Positions 10,182-19,782 of a stretch of DNA of 64,000 nucleotides are shown here, in pieces (the first letter of the stretch is position 1; each line of letters opens with the position of its first letter). The notes under the pieces are model-generated. The model was not told the DNA's origin and made no database searches. It worked only from the letters and a program-made list of their open reading frames with translations. Source of the stretch: Bartonella krasnovii (GTDB lineage Bacteria; Pseudomonadota; Alphaproteobacteria; Rhizobiales; Rhizobiaceae); NCBI RefSeq assembly GCF_003606345.3, contig NZ_CP031844.2, forward strand, positions 124,001 to 188,000, written 5' to 3'. The position numbers and the translations under genes were made by a program.

Positions 10182-11549
10182 TTAGTTTTTAAAGAGATTA
10201 TAAAGAGCACGAATAACTTGTGCAGATCCTCCCACAGGATAGCCTGGTTTTTCTTTAGGAACCCACCCATAAAGATCAAAATGCGCAAAATGTTTGGTTC
10301 TTTCAACGAAAGAGTTAAGAAATAAAGCAGCCACTATAGAGCCGGCATAGTTATTTCCCGTTATGTTGTTCAGATCAGCATTTGGTGAGGATAACATTTC
10401 CAAGTAAGGTTTCCAAAGGGGCATTTGCCAAAGAGGATCGAAAACAGAGTGAGCAGACTGAGAAATCTGTTGTGCCCATATTGCATCATTACAATAAAAT
10501 GCGGGAAGATCTGGTCCTAATGCTATACGTGCTGCTCCCGTTAAAGTAGCCATGCAAAGCATGAATTGTGGGCTTTCTTCATCACCATAGGCAAGTGCAT
10601 CAGCAAGGACAAGTCGCCCTTCAGCATCTGTATTCCCCACTTCAACAGTTAGACCTTTACGACTTTTGAGAATATCACCTGGTCGGTAAGCATTCGCAGA
10701 AATTGCGTTTTCTACAGCTGGAATCAAAACACGCAGACGGAAAGGCAATTTCGCATCCATAATAAGTTTAGCCAATCCCAAAACATGTGCTCCACCTCCC
10801 ATATCTTTTTTCATAAGCAACATGTTATTGGCTGATTTAATATCCAGCCCTCCCGTATCAAAAGTTACGCCTTTGCCGACCAACGTTATTTTAGGATGAT
10901 GCTCTTGCCCCCAGTGTAATTCAATCAATCGTGGTGCAGTACTGCCTGCTCGTCCTACGGCATGAATCATCGGAAAGTTATGGGTTAAGAGATCATCTCC
11001 ACAAATACTGTGGACATGAGCACCGTATGTTTTCCCTAGTTGTCGTGCCTCTTCTTCAAGAGTATCAGGGGTCATATCATTAGCTGGAATATTGATGAGA
11101 TCACGGACGAAGAAGACAGTTTCATAAATACGTTTGAGCTCATCAAAATCAACGGACTCATTGACATGGATAGATAATGATTTTAAAAGAGAATTTTGGC
11201 GATAACGGTTAAATTGATAGCTTCCCAGTGCCAATCCAAGATAGGTATTTATTTCATCAGAGGTTTCACCTTCTAAATGCCAGTGACCAGCAGGAAGTTT
11301 TTGAGCAAGAATACCTGTGATAAAGGGATCGCTCCCATTGCCAATTCCAAATAAAACTTTTTTTAAATGTCCCGTTTCGTGAGGAACAAAGAGTATTTGT
11401 CCTGCTTTGCCAGTAAAATCATTAACTTTTATCCATGCTGTCGCTGAGGCATCAAGTGATAAGTTAGCAATATTTCTTGGATTTACTAGGATAATAGGGC
11501 AACTGTTATCAATACGTGTTGAGGTAAAATGAATGGAATGTTGTTGCAT
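10182..11549 (-). CDS. M17 leucyl aminopeptidase family protein
   Basis: M17 peptidases are hexameric two-metal enzymes that remove N-terminal residues from peptides in the cytoplasm. The metal and active-site motifs are all present: the lysine and aspartate of GKGVTFDTGGLDIK, the DMGGGAHVLG segment, and NTDAEGRLVLADAL (about residues 306-319). The frame is open upstream to 11585 inside coaA, but the ATG at 11549 has AAGGAT in front and leaves 13 bases after the coaA stop, giving 455 residues. It could be called PepA or PepB-like; the N-terminal domain is too divergent for me to decide. Confidence 0.9.
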   Translation of the reverse strand: MQQHSIHFTSTRIDNSCPIILVNPRNIANLSLDASATAWIKVNDFTGKAGQILFVPHETGHLKKVLFGIGNGSDPFITGILAQKLPAGHWHLEGETSDEINTYLGLALGSYQFNRYRQNSLLKSLSIHVNESVDFDELKRIYETVFFVRDLINIPANDMTPDTLEEEARQLGKTYGAHVHSICGDDLLTHNFPMIHAVGRAGSTAPRLIELHWGQEHHPKITLVGKGVTFDTGGLDIKSANNMLLMKKDMGGGAHVLGLAKLIMDAKLPFRLRVLIPAVENAISANAYRPGDILKSRKGLTVEVGNTDAEGRLVLADALAYGDEESPQFMLCMATLTGAARIALGPDLPAFYCNDAIWAQQISQSAHSVFDPLWQMPLWKPYLEMLSSPNADLNNITGNNYAGSIVAALFLNSFVERTKHFAHFDLYGWVPKEKPGYPVGGSAQVIRALYNLFKN

Positions 11550-11562
11550 AGTTATGAGATCC

Positions 11563-12561
11563 TTATAGTCGTCTAAGTGCGACATACTCGACCAAGTGAT
11601 TTTTTCCCTTTCTAAGAATGAGATTGGACCGTGGTCGTGTTGGCAATATATTTTCTTGTAAGTTTTTTAAGTTAATCGTTTGCCAAATATTTTCAGCAAT
11701 TTTTAAGGCTTCTTCTTCATGCAGGAGTGCATAACGATGAAAATAGGATTCAGGATTTTGAAAAGCTGTTTTACGCAAACGTTTAAAACGTTCCAAGTAC
11801 CAGTGTCGAATGACTTCTGTTTCAGCATCGACATAGATTGAAAAATCAAAAAAATCTGAAACAAAAGGAATGACTTTTCCATCTTTAGGAAGATCACTGA
11901 CTTGCAGAACATTAATACCTTCAATAATTAAAATATCAGGGCGGTCAATGATAATTGTGTGATTTTTTAGAACATCATAAGTCATATGAGAATAAAGAGG
12001 AGCAGGGACATTTCCAATACCTGCTTTTATAGCCGAAAGAAAGCATAGTAATTTTTTGATGTCATAGGAATCAGGAAATCCTTTACGATTCATACGATTT
12101 TTTTGTTCTAAGATCGCATTAGGATAGAGAAAACCATCTGTTGTGATCAGATCCACTTTAAGACTAGATGTCCAACGTTTTAACAGTTCTTGAAGGATAC
12201 GAGCGGTGGTAGATTTTCCTACGGCTACAGAACCTGCAATTCCAATAATAAAGGGCGTTTTTTGACTCTCTTCTTGGTGGAGAAACTGCTGACGTTTGTG
12301 AAAAAGTTCCTGCACTGCTTCAACATGACATGAGAGCAGACGTGATAAAGAAAGATAAATGCGTTGGACTTCTTCAAGATCGATAGGATCATCAATAGAG
12401 CGTAAACGCTTAATTTCATCAAAAGTTAAAGTAAGAGGTGTATCCGCACGAAACTCTGACCATTCTTGTGCTGTAAAAACACGATAAGGTGAATATCGGT
12501 CAGAAATGGATTTGACCAAATTATCTTCCTGATTAATTTTTTTTATAATCGTATCAATCAT
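11563..12561 (-). CDS. coaA: Type I pantothenate kinase CoaA
   Basis: CoaA phosphorylates pantothenate with ATP, the first and feedback-controlled step of coenzyme A synthesis. The 332-residue protein carries the P-loop [15 protein letters not shown] (around 107-121), [20 protein letters not shown] and the IIEGINVLQ segment typical of the prokaryotic type I enzyme. It lies 5 bases downstream of the asparaginase gene and 13 bases before the M17 peptidase, so the three are probably cotranscribed. Length and motifs are standard. Confidence 0.95.
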   Translation of the reverse strand: MIDTIIKKINQEDNLVKSISDRYSPYRVFTAQEWSEFRADTPLTLTFDEIKRLRSIDDPIDLEEVQRIYLSLSRLLSCHVEAVQELFHKRQQFLHQEESQKTPFIIGIAGSVAVGKSTTARILQELLKRWTSSLKVDLITTDGFLYPNAILEQKNRMNRKGFPDSYDIKKLLCFLSAIKAGIGNVPAPLYSHMTYDVLKNHTIIIDRPDILIIEGINVLQVSDLPKDGKVIPFVSDFFDFSIYVDAETEVIRHWYLERFKRLRKTAFQNPESYFHRYALLHEEEALKIAENIWQTINLKNLQENILPTRPRSNLILRKGKNHLVEYVALRRL

Positions 12562-12566
12562 TTTTA

Positions 12567-13556
12567 TTAACTTATTGTCCAGTCATTCCAGTATGTACGG
12601 ATTTGTGCCAATGAGTACCCTTGTGCCAAAAAAGCCCATAAAAGCAGACGTGCTTTTACGGCTGACAAATAACCAGACATAAAAGCTCCTGAAGCAATCA
12701 TATCGATTTCTGAACCTTTATAGCCATAAGTTATACGAGTTGTTGAGCCATTACAACAACGGCTAGCAATAATAATTGGTATTTTTTGTGCGTATTGTTG
12801 TACAAGATCTGCTTCTTGAAAACTACAGTGTCCTGCACCAAAACCAGCGATAACAAGTCCAGCATAATGTCCACTTTCAAGGCAAAGTTTCATTAATTGT
12901 GCATCAGATGATAAAGAGGAATAGAGAAGTGCAATTTGATGATCATAGTTTTGAGGAAGATCAAATGTTGTAGGAAAAAATTTTCGGTCATTGAAATAAA
13001 TAACTTTTCCCTCTAAAATAGTCCCTACAATACCTATCATGCCTGATTGAAATGTTTCAACCTTGACAGTGTGGCTTTTATAGAGCCAATAAGGTGAATG
13101 AATCGTATCATTAATGACAACAAGAACGCCTCTGTTACGACTTTGTGGGGTGGCCGCGACACGCGTTGCTGCTAAAACATTAGCGGGTCCATCAGCGCCT
13201 GCTTCATGGGGTAGCCGCATAGCGCCAGTAATAATAAGTGGTTCATCTTCCTTCCAATAAAGAGAAAGAAAAAAAGCAGTTTCTTCAAGAGTATCAGTCC
13301 CTTGCGTTAAGACAATTCCTTTTGCACCAGCGTTTATTTGTTGTTTTGCCCATTCTATTATTTCAAAAAGAATTTTGAAAGATAAAGATCCACTGGGTAT
13401 TTGCATTAATGTTTGTGCATGAATATCAGCAATATTATTTAAATCAGGAACACTTTTTATGAGGTTATCTGAGGTTAAAGTTGGTTGCATGTGGCCAAAA
13501 CGATCGGCAGTCATTGCAATTGTTCCACCTAAGGTTCCTATAGCTATTTTTTTCAT
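12567..13556 (-). CDS. L-asparaginase / glutaminase family amidohydrolase
   Basis: Hydrolyses L-asparagine (possibly also glutamine) to the acid and ammonia. The first catalytic threonine is in TLGGTIAMT (residues 8-16) and the second in [12 protein letters not shown] (82-93), with the catalytic lysine region in [16 protein letters not shown]. The second motif has TQGTD in place of the more common THGTD. No signal peptide is present, so it should be cytoplasmic. With 329 residues it has normal length. Whether it is type I or type II by kinetics cannot be told. Confidence 0.87.
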   Translation of the reverse strand: MKKIAIGTLGGTIAMTADRFGHMQPTLTSDNLIKSVPDLNNIADIHAQTLMQIPSGSLSFKILFEIIEWAKQQINAGAKGIVLTQGTDTLEETAFFLSLYWKEDEPLIITGAMRLPHEAGADGPANVLAATRVAATPQSRNRGVLVVINDTIHSPYWLYKSHTVKVETFQSGMIGIVGTILEGKVIYFNDRKFFPTTFDLPQNYDHQIALLYSSLSSDAQLMKLCLESGHYAGLVIAGFGAGHCSFQEADLVQQYAQKIPIIIASRCCNGSTTRITYGYKGSEIDMIASGAFMSGYLSAVKARLLLWAFLAQGYSLAQIRTYWNDWTIS

Positions 13557-13710
13557 AATTTTCCTCTATAAAGGCACAAACTGTTTACATAAAACTATTT
13601 AGCAGTAATTTATATTGACAACAATAATATCATTTTTTCAATTTCAACAAATTGAGTGATGCTAAATCATTGTGTTTTGCTGTATATGTTCTTAAATAGG
13701 ACAATAGACA

Positions 13711-13739
13711 TTGAGTTTTACATTAAATAAAAAGATAAT
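13711..13739 (+). promoter_or_regulatory. Sigma-70-like promoter for hslVU
   Basis: TTGAGT at 13711-13716 and GATAAT at 13734-13739 are separated by exactly 17 bases. Transcription would start near 13746, about 30 bases before the hslV ATG, and an AAGGAG box sits at about 13762. I did not see a heat-shock sigma-32 type sequence. Confidence 0.6.
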
Positions 13740-13774
13740 ATTAAAAAGAGAAGTAATATTTAAGGAGTGTCCTT

Positions 13775-14356
13775 ATGACAGAACATAAGCCAGACATAAT
13801 GTATGGTACAACGATTATTACGGTACGAAAAGGTGGCAAAGTTGTGATGGCTGGCGACGGTCAGGTTTCTCTTGGACAGACGATTATGAAAGGCAATGCA
13901 CGTAAAGTTCGTCGTCTTGGGAAGAACGGCGTGGTTATTGCTGGTTTTGCAGGTGCTACGGCAGATGCTTTCACATTACTGGAAAGATTGGAAACAAAGC
14001 TTGAGCAATATCCTGATCAGCTTATGCGTGCATGTGTAGAGCTTGCGAAGGATTGGCGAACAGATCGCTATTTGCGTCGTTTGGAAGCAATGATGCTCGT
14101 GGCTGATAAGAAAGTAACTTTAGCTCTAACAGGGCTTGGTGATGTTTTAGAACCAGAAGATGGAGTTATGGCCATTGGCTCTGGAGGAAATTTTGCTCTT
14201 TCAGCAGCGCGGGCACTGATGGACTTGGATTTGGATGCTGAAACGATTGCCCGTAAAGCTATGACTATTGCCGCTAAAATTTGTGTTTATACCAATGATC
14301 ATTTTACGATTGAAACATTGGATGCAGAATTATCTTCTTTAGAGAAAGCTATTTAA
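13775..14356 (+). CDS. hslV: ATP-dependent protease proteolytic subunit HslV (ClpQ)
   Basis: HslV is the threonine protease of the HslUV complex and degrades misfolded and regulatory proteins in the cytoplasm. The mature N-terminal threonine should be T12 in [11 protein letters not shown], so 11 residues ([11 protein letters not shown]) act as a removable propeptide, longer than the single Met of E. coli Hsl[20 protein letters not shown] and IGSGGNFAL are conserved. A ribosome binding site AAGGAG precedes the start. The stop codon is immediately followed by the hslU ATG, so the two are cotranscribed. Confidence 0.96.
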   Translation: MTEHKPDIMYGTTIITVRKGGKVVMAGDGQVSLGQTIMKGNARKVRRLGKNGVVIAGFAGATADAFTLLERLETKLEQYPDQLMRACVELAKDWRTDRYLRRLEAMMLVADKKVTLALTGLGDVLEPEDGVMAIGSGGNFALSAARALMDLDLDAETIARKAMTIAAKICVYTNDHFTIETLDAELSSLEKAI

Positions 14357-15667
14357 ATGTGTGTTGTATTTTCCCCTCGTGAGACTGTTTCTGAACTTGA
14401 TCGTTTTATTATTGGCCAAAATGACGCCAAACGTTCTGTAGCTATTGCTCTGCGTAATCGGTGGCGTAGACAACAGCTTGAAGAGCCGATGCGTGAAGAA
14501 GTAATGCCAAAAAATATTTTAATGATAGGACCAACAGGTGTTGGTAAAACAGGGATCGCACGTCGATTAGCAAAACTTTCTGGAGCCCCCTTTGTTAAAG
14601 TAGAAGCGACTAAATTTACTGAAGTTGGTTATGTGGGGCGTGATGTTGAGCAAATTATTCGAGATCTTGTTGAAATTGCCATTTCTCTTGTGCGTGAAAA
14701 GAAACGCGATGAAATAAAAGAAAAGGCTCACGTGAATGCTGAAGAGCGCGTTTTAGATGCTCTTGTTGGTAAAACAGCAAGTCCGGCTACCCGTGATAGT
14801 TTCCGCAAAAAATTGCGTGAGGGTGAATTAGATGAGAAAGAGATTGAAATTGAAGTAGCCGATAATAATAGCAATAGTGCTTCAACCTTTGATATTCCTG
14901 GTATGCCTGGGGCGCAAATGGGGATTATGAATTTATCCGATATTTTAGGCAAAATGGGCAGTCGTACAAAGGTGCGTAAAACAACAGTAAGGGATGCTTT
15001 TAAACCGCTCATTGATGATGAATCTGAAAAGCTCCTTGATCAGGAACAAATTATTCAAGAAGCGCTTCGTGTAGCTGAAAATGACGGTATTGTTTTTATC
15101 GACGAGATTGATAAAATTGCAACGAGGGATGGTGGAGCCAGTGCAGCGGTTTCGCGTGAGGGCGTCCAACGTGATCTTTTGCCTTTGGTGGAAGGAACAA
15201 CAATTGCTACAAAATATGGGCAAATCAAAACAGATCACATTCTCTTTATTGCCTCTGGTGCATTTCATGTTTCCAAGCCATCTGACTTATTACCGGAGCT
15301 TCAAGGACGTTTGCCTATTCGCGTAGAATTAAATCCTCTCACAAGAGAAGATTTACGACGCATTCTAACAGAACCAGAAGCAAGCTTGATTAAACAATAT
15401 ATTGCTCTTATGGCAACGGAAGAGGTTCATTTGGAAATTACCGATGATGCGATTGATGCTTTAGCAGATATTGCTGTAGATTTAAATGCAAGGATTGAAA
15501 ATATAGGGGCACGTCGTTTGCAAACTGTTATGGAGCGTGTTTTAGATGAGATTTCTTTTACGGCACCGGATAGAGCTGGAACATCATTTAAAATTGATGC
15601 TGCTTATGTGAAAAAATCTATTGGTGAGCTTGCTGCTGATATCGATCTTTCCCGTTTTATCCTTTAG
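14357..15667 (+). CDS. hslU: HslUV protease ATPase subunit HslU (ClpY)
   Basis: HslU is the AAA+ ring that unfolds substrates and feeds them to HslV. The 436-residue protein has Walker A (GPTGVGKT, residues 58-65), the GYVGRDVE pore loop, Walker B ([10 protein letters not shown]), the sensor region [14 protein letters not shown] and the conserved C-terminal tail ending in DLSRFIL, which inserts into HslV. It starts right after the hslV stop codon. Everything is standard for the family. Confidence 0.97.
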   Translation: MCVVFSPRETVSELDRFIIGQNDAKRSVAIALRNRWRRQQLEEPMREEVMPKNILMIGPTGVGKTGIARRLAKLSGAPFVKVEATKFTEVGYVGRDVEQIIRDLVEIAISLVREKKRDEIKEKAHVNAEERVLDALVGKTASPATRDSFRKKLREGELDEKEIEIEVADNNSNSASTFDIPGMPGAQMGIMNLSDILGKMGSRTKVRKTTVRDAFKPLIDDESEKLLDQEQIIQEALRVAENDGIVFIDEIDKIATRDGGASAAVSREGVQRDLLPLVEGTTIATKYGQIKTDHILFIASGAFHVSKPSDLLPELQGRLPIRVELNPLTREDLRRILTEPEASLIKQYIALMATEEVHLEITDDAIDALADIAVDLNARIENIGARRLQTVMERVLDEISFTAPDRAGTSFKIDAAYVKKSIGELAADIDLSRFIL

Positions 15668-15684
15668 AGATATTGCTGTTTTGT

Positions 15685-16680
15685 TTATCTGCGTGCTTCA
15701 ATAATTTTGAAACCATGGGCTTGTTCATGGATCAACACTGTGCGGAAAATATCTTTTAACAATGTTTCATAGGGTAAGTGGCGGTTTGCAACAAGAAGTA
15801 GACTGCCACCTGGCCTTAGGCATTTTTCAGCATTTATAATAAAATGTTTTCCTAAGAAGACATCTGTTGTTTGTTGTGTGTGAAACGGTGGATTTGAAAT
15901 GATTGTGTCATACAGATTTTTGACAGGTTCATGCACAAGGTCATGCCAATAAAAATGAATTGGAAAAGGAGCTGTTGCGAGGTTAAGGTGTTGCTTTGCT
16001 GCTTTCAAAGCGTTGTAGTCTGCTTCATAGAGATCAAGAGTCGTAAGTTTTACATCGCTTTCAAGTGCAACGTGAGAAAGATAGCCCCAGCCAGCTCCAA
16101 AATCAGCTGTTTTCCCAGAAATAACTTTGGGCAGATAAGAAGCAAGGGCAGCAGATCCTAGATCAATACGGCCATGTGAGAACATACCAGAAGTGGTTTG
16201 AAATTTATCAAAAGAAAGCGGTGGTGAGCGCAATTGTGCAATATTTTGTTTTTCTATTTGTGGAGGAACTTGCAGCCAAAATACGAGACCATGACTTTTA
16301 GACAGTTTATGGGTAATGGGAACAATTTTTTTGACCCATTTCATCATTGAAGCAGCACCAGCTGTTTTATTTCCACTGATCACAATCCATCCACTGGGTT
16401 TAACGCATTCTAATAAATCAAGGAAACAATTTTGGTTAAAACCACGATATTTGCTCAGGTGCAAAAGCGCACCATCATAAATGAGAGTTTTATCTATTTG
16501 AGGAGAGCAGTGAAATTGAGTATCGACAAATTTTAAAAAATCTGGTCGCCAAGGCGTGATGACTTTTAAATTTTGTGCCCATTCTGGAGCAGGGACCTCC
16601 GTTAAACCGAAACTTAACCAGCATTGGTTTGGATCTGGATAAGGGAGAGCATGATTTTCAAAAGGTAAAAATGATAACAC
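15685..16680 (-). CDS. RsmC-like class I SAM-dependent methyltransferase (probable 16S rRNA guanine-N2)
   Basis: The C-terminal half has a SAM loop (KTADFGAGWGYLSHVAL), an acidic strand end (LTTLDLYEADYNALKAAK) and the NPPFH motif of RsmC/RlmG-type guanine N2-methyltransferases (IISNPPFHTQQ). The N-terminal half is the degenerate methyltransferase-like domain of that family. The frame runs up to a TTG at 16713 inside the pnp terminator hairpin, so I prefer the GTG at 16680, which follows GAAAG and gives 331 residues. Target G1207 of 16S rRNA is inferred from family only. It is convergent with hslU, 17 bases away. Confidence 0.8.
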   Translation of the reverse strand: MLSFLPFENHALPYPDPNQCWLSFGLTEVPAPEWAQNLKVITPWRPDFLKFVDTQFHCSPQIDKTLIYDGALLHLSKYRGFNQNCFLDLLECVKPSGWIVISGNKTAGAASMMKWVKKIVPITHKLSKSHGLVFWLQVPPQIEKQNIAQLRSPPLSFDKFQTTSGMFSHGRIDLGSAALASYLPKVISGKTADFGAGWGYLSHVALESDVKLTTLDLYEADYNALKAAKQHLNLATAPFPIHFYWHDLVHEPVKNLYDTIISNPPFHTQQTTDVFLGKHFIINAEKCLRPGGSLLLVANRHLPYETLLKDIFRTVLIHEQAHGFKIIEARR

Positions 16681-16696
16681 ATGTGATTCTTTCAAA

Positions 16697-16729
16697 GAAA
16701 AATGCCACTCCAATGTTGGGATGGCATTT
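16697..16729 (-). terminator. Rho-independent terminator after pnp
   Basis: On the minus strand AAATGCCA (16729-16722) pairs perfectly with TGGCATTT (16707-16700) around a 14-base loop and runs into further T residues. It sits 25 bases beyond the pnp stop codon and just before the next minus-strand gene. Confidence 0.7.
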
Positions 16730-16753
16730 CATTATTACGATAAGAAGAAAAAA

Positions 16754-18949
16754 TTACTCTTCTTTTTTCTTCCGACGACGCTTATTTTCAGGCTGTTTTT
16801 TTTCATCCATGCACTTTTCTTCTCTCACCGATTGATCATCGGTAATTTCCTTTCCGGTTTCTTGATCAACAACCTTCATTGATAACCGAACTTTTCCACG
16901 TTCATCAAAGCCCATAAGTTTAACCCAAACTTTATCACCTTCCTTCACAATATCAGTTGTTTTGGTGACACGTTCTGATGCAAGTTGAGAGATATGAACG
17001 AGCCCATCGCGCGAACCAAAGAAGTTTATAAATGCACCAAAATCTGCAGTTTTTACAACTGTTCCTTGGTAGATAGCACCAACTTCAGGTTCATCGACAA
17101 TAGAATGGATCCAGCGTTTTGCTGCTTCAATAGTTTTAGCATCAGCAGAAGCAATCTTAATGGTACCATCATCTTCAATATTAATTTTTGCACCAGTTTG
17201 TTCCACGATTTCTCGAATAACTTTACCACCAGAGCCGATCACATCGCGAATTTTATCGACAGCAATATTCATAACTTCAATACGTGGTGAAAATTCGCTT
17301 AGTTCAGCGCGTGCACTGGTTAAAGCTTTGCTCATTTCATGAAGGATATGGATTCGGCCATCTTTGGCTTGTTCAAGTGCGATTTTCATAATCTCTTCAG
17401 TAATACCGTCAATTTTGATATCCATTTGCAAAGCAGTAATACCATTTTCTGTTCCCGCAACTTTAAAATCCATATCCCCAAGGTGATCTTCATCTCCTAA
17501 GATATCAGACAGAACAGCAAAGCGTTCTCCTTCTTTAATCAAGCCCATGGCAATACCCGCAACGGGGCGTGCTAAAGGAACACCAGCATCCATGAGAGCA
17601 AGCGATGTTCCACAAACCGTTGCCATAGAAGAAGATCCGTTAGATTCAGTAATTTCTGAGACAGCACGAATGGTATAAGGAAAAGATTCTTTTGTTGGCA
17701 ACATGGGGTGAATCGCCCGCCATGCTAATTTCCCATGTCCAATTTCACGACGACCAGGAGAACCAAGGCGTCCTGTTTCTCCTACTGAGAATGGTGGAAA
17801 ATTATAATGGAGGAGGAATGTTTCCTTATATATTCCGGTTAAGGCATCAACATATTGTTCATCTTCACCAGTTCCCAAGGTTGCAACGACAATTGCTTGT
17901 GTTTCTCCGCGGGTAAAGAGCGCTGATCCATGTGTACGGGGTAAAATACTCACTTCCGATTGAATAGGGCGCACAGTAGAAAGATTGCGTCCATCAATAC
18001 GCCTTTCTGTATCAAGAATGTTTCCGCGAACAATTTTTGCTTGCAACTGTTTAAATACGGTTGCAATTTGGTCTGTACTAAATTGACAGTCTTCTTCTGT
18101 TTCTGGCATAAACTTATCGATAATTTCTGTTTTTAGTGCATCAAGTGCAGCATAACGTTCTTGCTTATCAGTAATTGTGTAGGCCTTTCGTATACTTTGT
18201 TCGGCCATTTTCTGCATTGCTTTTTCAAGGTCAGAAAGATCTTCAGGAACAAAATCACGCGGATCTTTTGCAGCAACTTCAGCAAGCTTGATAATGGCAT
18301 CAATGACAGGTTGAAGGCCTTTGTGACCGAACATTACAGCACCCAACATAATATCTTCTGGTAACTCTTGTGCTTCTGATTCAACCATCAAAACAGCACT
18401 TTCTGTTCCAGCAACCACAAGGTCAAGTTTTGATTCAGGCATTTCATCGATATGAGGATTGAGAATATATTGTCCATTACAATAGCCAACGCGGGCACCT
18501 GCTATAGGCCCCATGAAAGGAACCCCTGACAAGGTCAATGCGGCAGAGGAGGCAATCATCGCAAGAATATCGGGATTATTTTCAAGATCATGCTGTATAA
18601 CGGAAACAATAACTTGTGTATCATTTTTATAACCCTCAACGAAGAGAGGACGAATGGGACGATCAATCAAACGAGAAACCAAAGTTTCATTTTCACTTGG
18701 ACGACTTTCACGTTTTAAATAGCCCCCAGGTATTCGACCAACAGCATAGGATTTTTCTTGATAATTAACGGTGAGTGGAAAAAAGTCCTGGTCTGGTTTT
18801 GGGCTTTTTGCTGATACAACGGTTGCTAAGACAATAGTTTCTCCGTAGGTTGCAATCACGGCACCATCAGCTTGACGTGCTATTTTCCCTGTTTCAAGGG
18901 TGAGCGGACGCCCGGCCCATTCAATTTCTATCTTGTGCGTTTTGAACAT
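16754..18949 (-). CDS. pnp: Polyribonucleotide nucleotidyltransferase (PNPase)
   Basis: PNPase degrades RNA 3' to 5' by phosphorolysis and is a core part of the degradosome. The 731-residue protein has two RNase PH domains (the second with [19 protein letters not shown] as active-site segment), a KH domain ([20 protein letters not shown], about 560-620) and an S1 domain ([20 protein letters not shown]). A lysine and arginine rich tail ends the protein (KRRRKKKEE). An AAGGATAAAAAATG start is present. It follows rpsO on the same strand, the near-universal order, but the rpsO terminator lies between them. Confidence 0.98.
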   Translation of the reverse strand: MFKTHKIEIEWAGRPLTLETGKIARQADGAVIATYGETIVLATVVSAKSPKPDQDFFPLTVNYQEKSYAVGRIPGGYLKRESRPSENETLVSRLIDRPIRPLFVEGYKNDTQVIVSVIQHDLENNPDILAMIASSAALTLSGVPFMGPIAGARVGYCNGQYILNPHIDEMPESKLDLVVAGTESAVLMVESEAQELPEDIMLGAVMFGHKGLQPVIDAIIKLAEVAAKDPRDFVPEDLSDLEKAMQKMAEQSIRKAYTITDKQERYAALDALKTEIIDKFMPETEEDCQFSTDQIATVFKQLQAKIVRGNILDTERRIDGRNLSTVRPIQSEVSILPRTHGSALFTRGETQAIVVATLGTGEDEQYVDALTGIYKETFLLHYNFPPFSVGETGRLGSPGRREIGHGKLAWRAIHPMLPTKESFPYTIRAVSEITESNGSSSMATVCGTSLALMDAGVPLARPVAGIAMGLIKEGERFAVLSDILGDEDHLGDMDFKVAGTENGITALQMDIKIDGITEEIMKIALEQAKDGRIHILHEMSKALTSARAELSEFSPRIEVMNIAVDKIRDVIGSGGKVIREIVEQTGAKINIEDDGTIKIASADAKTIEAAKRWIHSIVDEPEVGAIYQGTVVKTADFGAFINFFGSRDGLVHISQLASERVTKTTDIVKEGDKVWVKLMGFDERGKVRLSMKVVDQETGKEITDDQSVREEKCMDEKKQPENKRRRKKKEE

Positions 18950-19161
18950 TTTTTATCCTTAATGACCAGTGTTTAAATCTTTGATTGCTCACATTCTGGC
19001 TTCTTTGTGTAGTACATTTTCAAGTTCTGAGGTGGACAACAAGTTTACTTCCATTTTTGTTGCGAGAAGAGAGAGATGAATCGCCTTAAATACGAAATGA
19101 TGAGCAGCTCTATCCCATAATAACTTGTCAGTTTTTAAATTTTTATCTAAAGGCAACATGT

Positions 19162-19199
19162 TAAAAAAATGGGTGGTTTTTTTACACCACCCCATTTTT
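19162..19199 (-). terminator. Rho-independent terminator of rpsO
   Basis: Immediately after the rpsO stop the minus strand reads a stem TGGGGTGGT paired with ACCACCCA (one bulged G) and then seven T residues. It should end most rpsO transcripts, with any read-through reaching pnp about 210 bases further on; the 18950-19161 stretch holds no gene I can support. Confidence 0.8.
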
Positions 19200-19469
19200 T
19201 TAGCGACGCAAACCTAACTTCTTGATAAGTGTCTGATAACGATTTTGGTCAATTCCTTTAAGATAATCAAGAAGGCGCCGGCGTTGGGACACCATCTTTA
19301 AAAGACCACGACGAGAATGATTATCTTTTTTGTGAGATTTGAAGTGGTTTGTTAAATTAGAAATACGTTCAGAAAGTACAGCAATCTGTACTTCTGGTGA
19401 TCCTGTATCACCAACTTTATTTGCGTATTCTGCGACAAGAGCTTGTTTACGTTCAGCTGTAATCGACAT
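19200..19469 (-). CDS. rpsO: 30S ribosomal protein S15
   Basis: S15 binds the central domain of 16S rRNA early in 30S assembly. The 89-residue protein matches the family end to end: [12 protein letters not shown] at the start, [16 protein letters not shown], the [13 protein letters not shown] loop that contacts rRNA, and [10 protein letters not shown]. An AAAGGATAA ribosome binding site is upstream. In many bacteria S15 represses its own translation; no such structure was identified here. It precedes pnp on the same strand. Confidence 0.98.
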   Translation of the reverse strand: MSITAERKQALVAEYANKVGDTGSPEVQIAVLSERISNLTNHFKSHKKDNHSRRGLLKMVSQRRRLLDYLKGIDQNRYQTLIKKLGLRR

Positions 19470-19615
19470 CGTATTATCCTTTCAAAAAATGAAGAAATAT
19501 AAAGTCACCCATAGCCAAGATGTCGTCCAGCCAGGGTCTGCGAGAAAATAAGAAAAGTCAAAGACTCTTACCTATTTTTGCTCTTATATAGTAAAGAAGA
19601 TTAAAATACTAGTCC

Positions 19616-19644
19616 TTGACAGCATTTTGAAGTCTTTCTTTAAA
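19616..19644 (+). promoter_or_regulatory. Candidate promoter for the MFS gene
   Basis: TTGACA (a perfect -35) at 19616-19621 is followed after 17 bases by TTTAAA. Transcription would begin near 19652, leaving a leader of about 130 bases before the ATG at 19783. The -10 box is weak, so the call is tentative. The rest of 19470-19782 shows no gene. Confidence 0.45.
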
Positions 19645-19782
19645 TAAAGCTTTTGTTTTGAAATATTGATTTAAATAGGGTTTTATGAGAAGTTTTTTAA
19701 AGATTTATGCATTCTTTTGATACGAAGATTATGAGCGTGTATGTAGTAACAAAAATGACAAATACCGATTTGGAGGAAAAAG

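Noticed and set aside
18989..19195. 68-codon minus-strand frame between pnp and rpsO
   Set aside because: It begins inside the rpsO terminator hairpin and has no ribosome binding site, so it is a chance frame.
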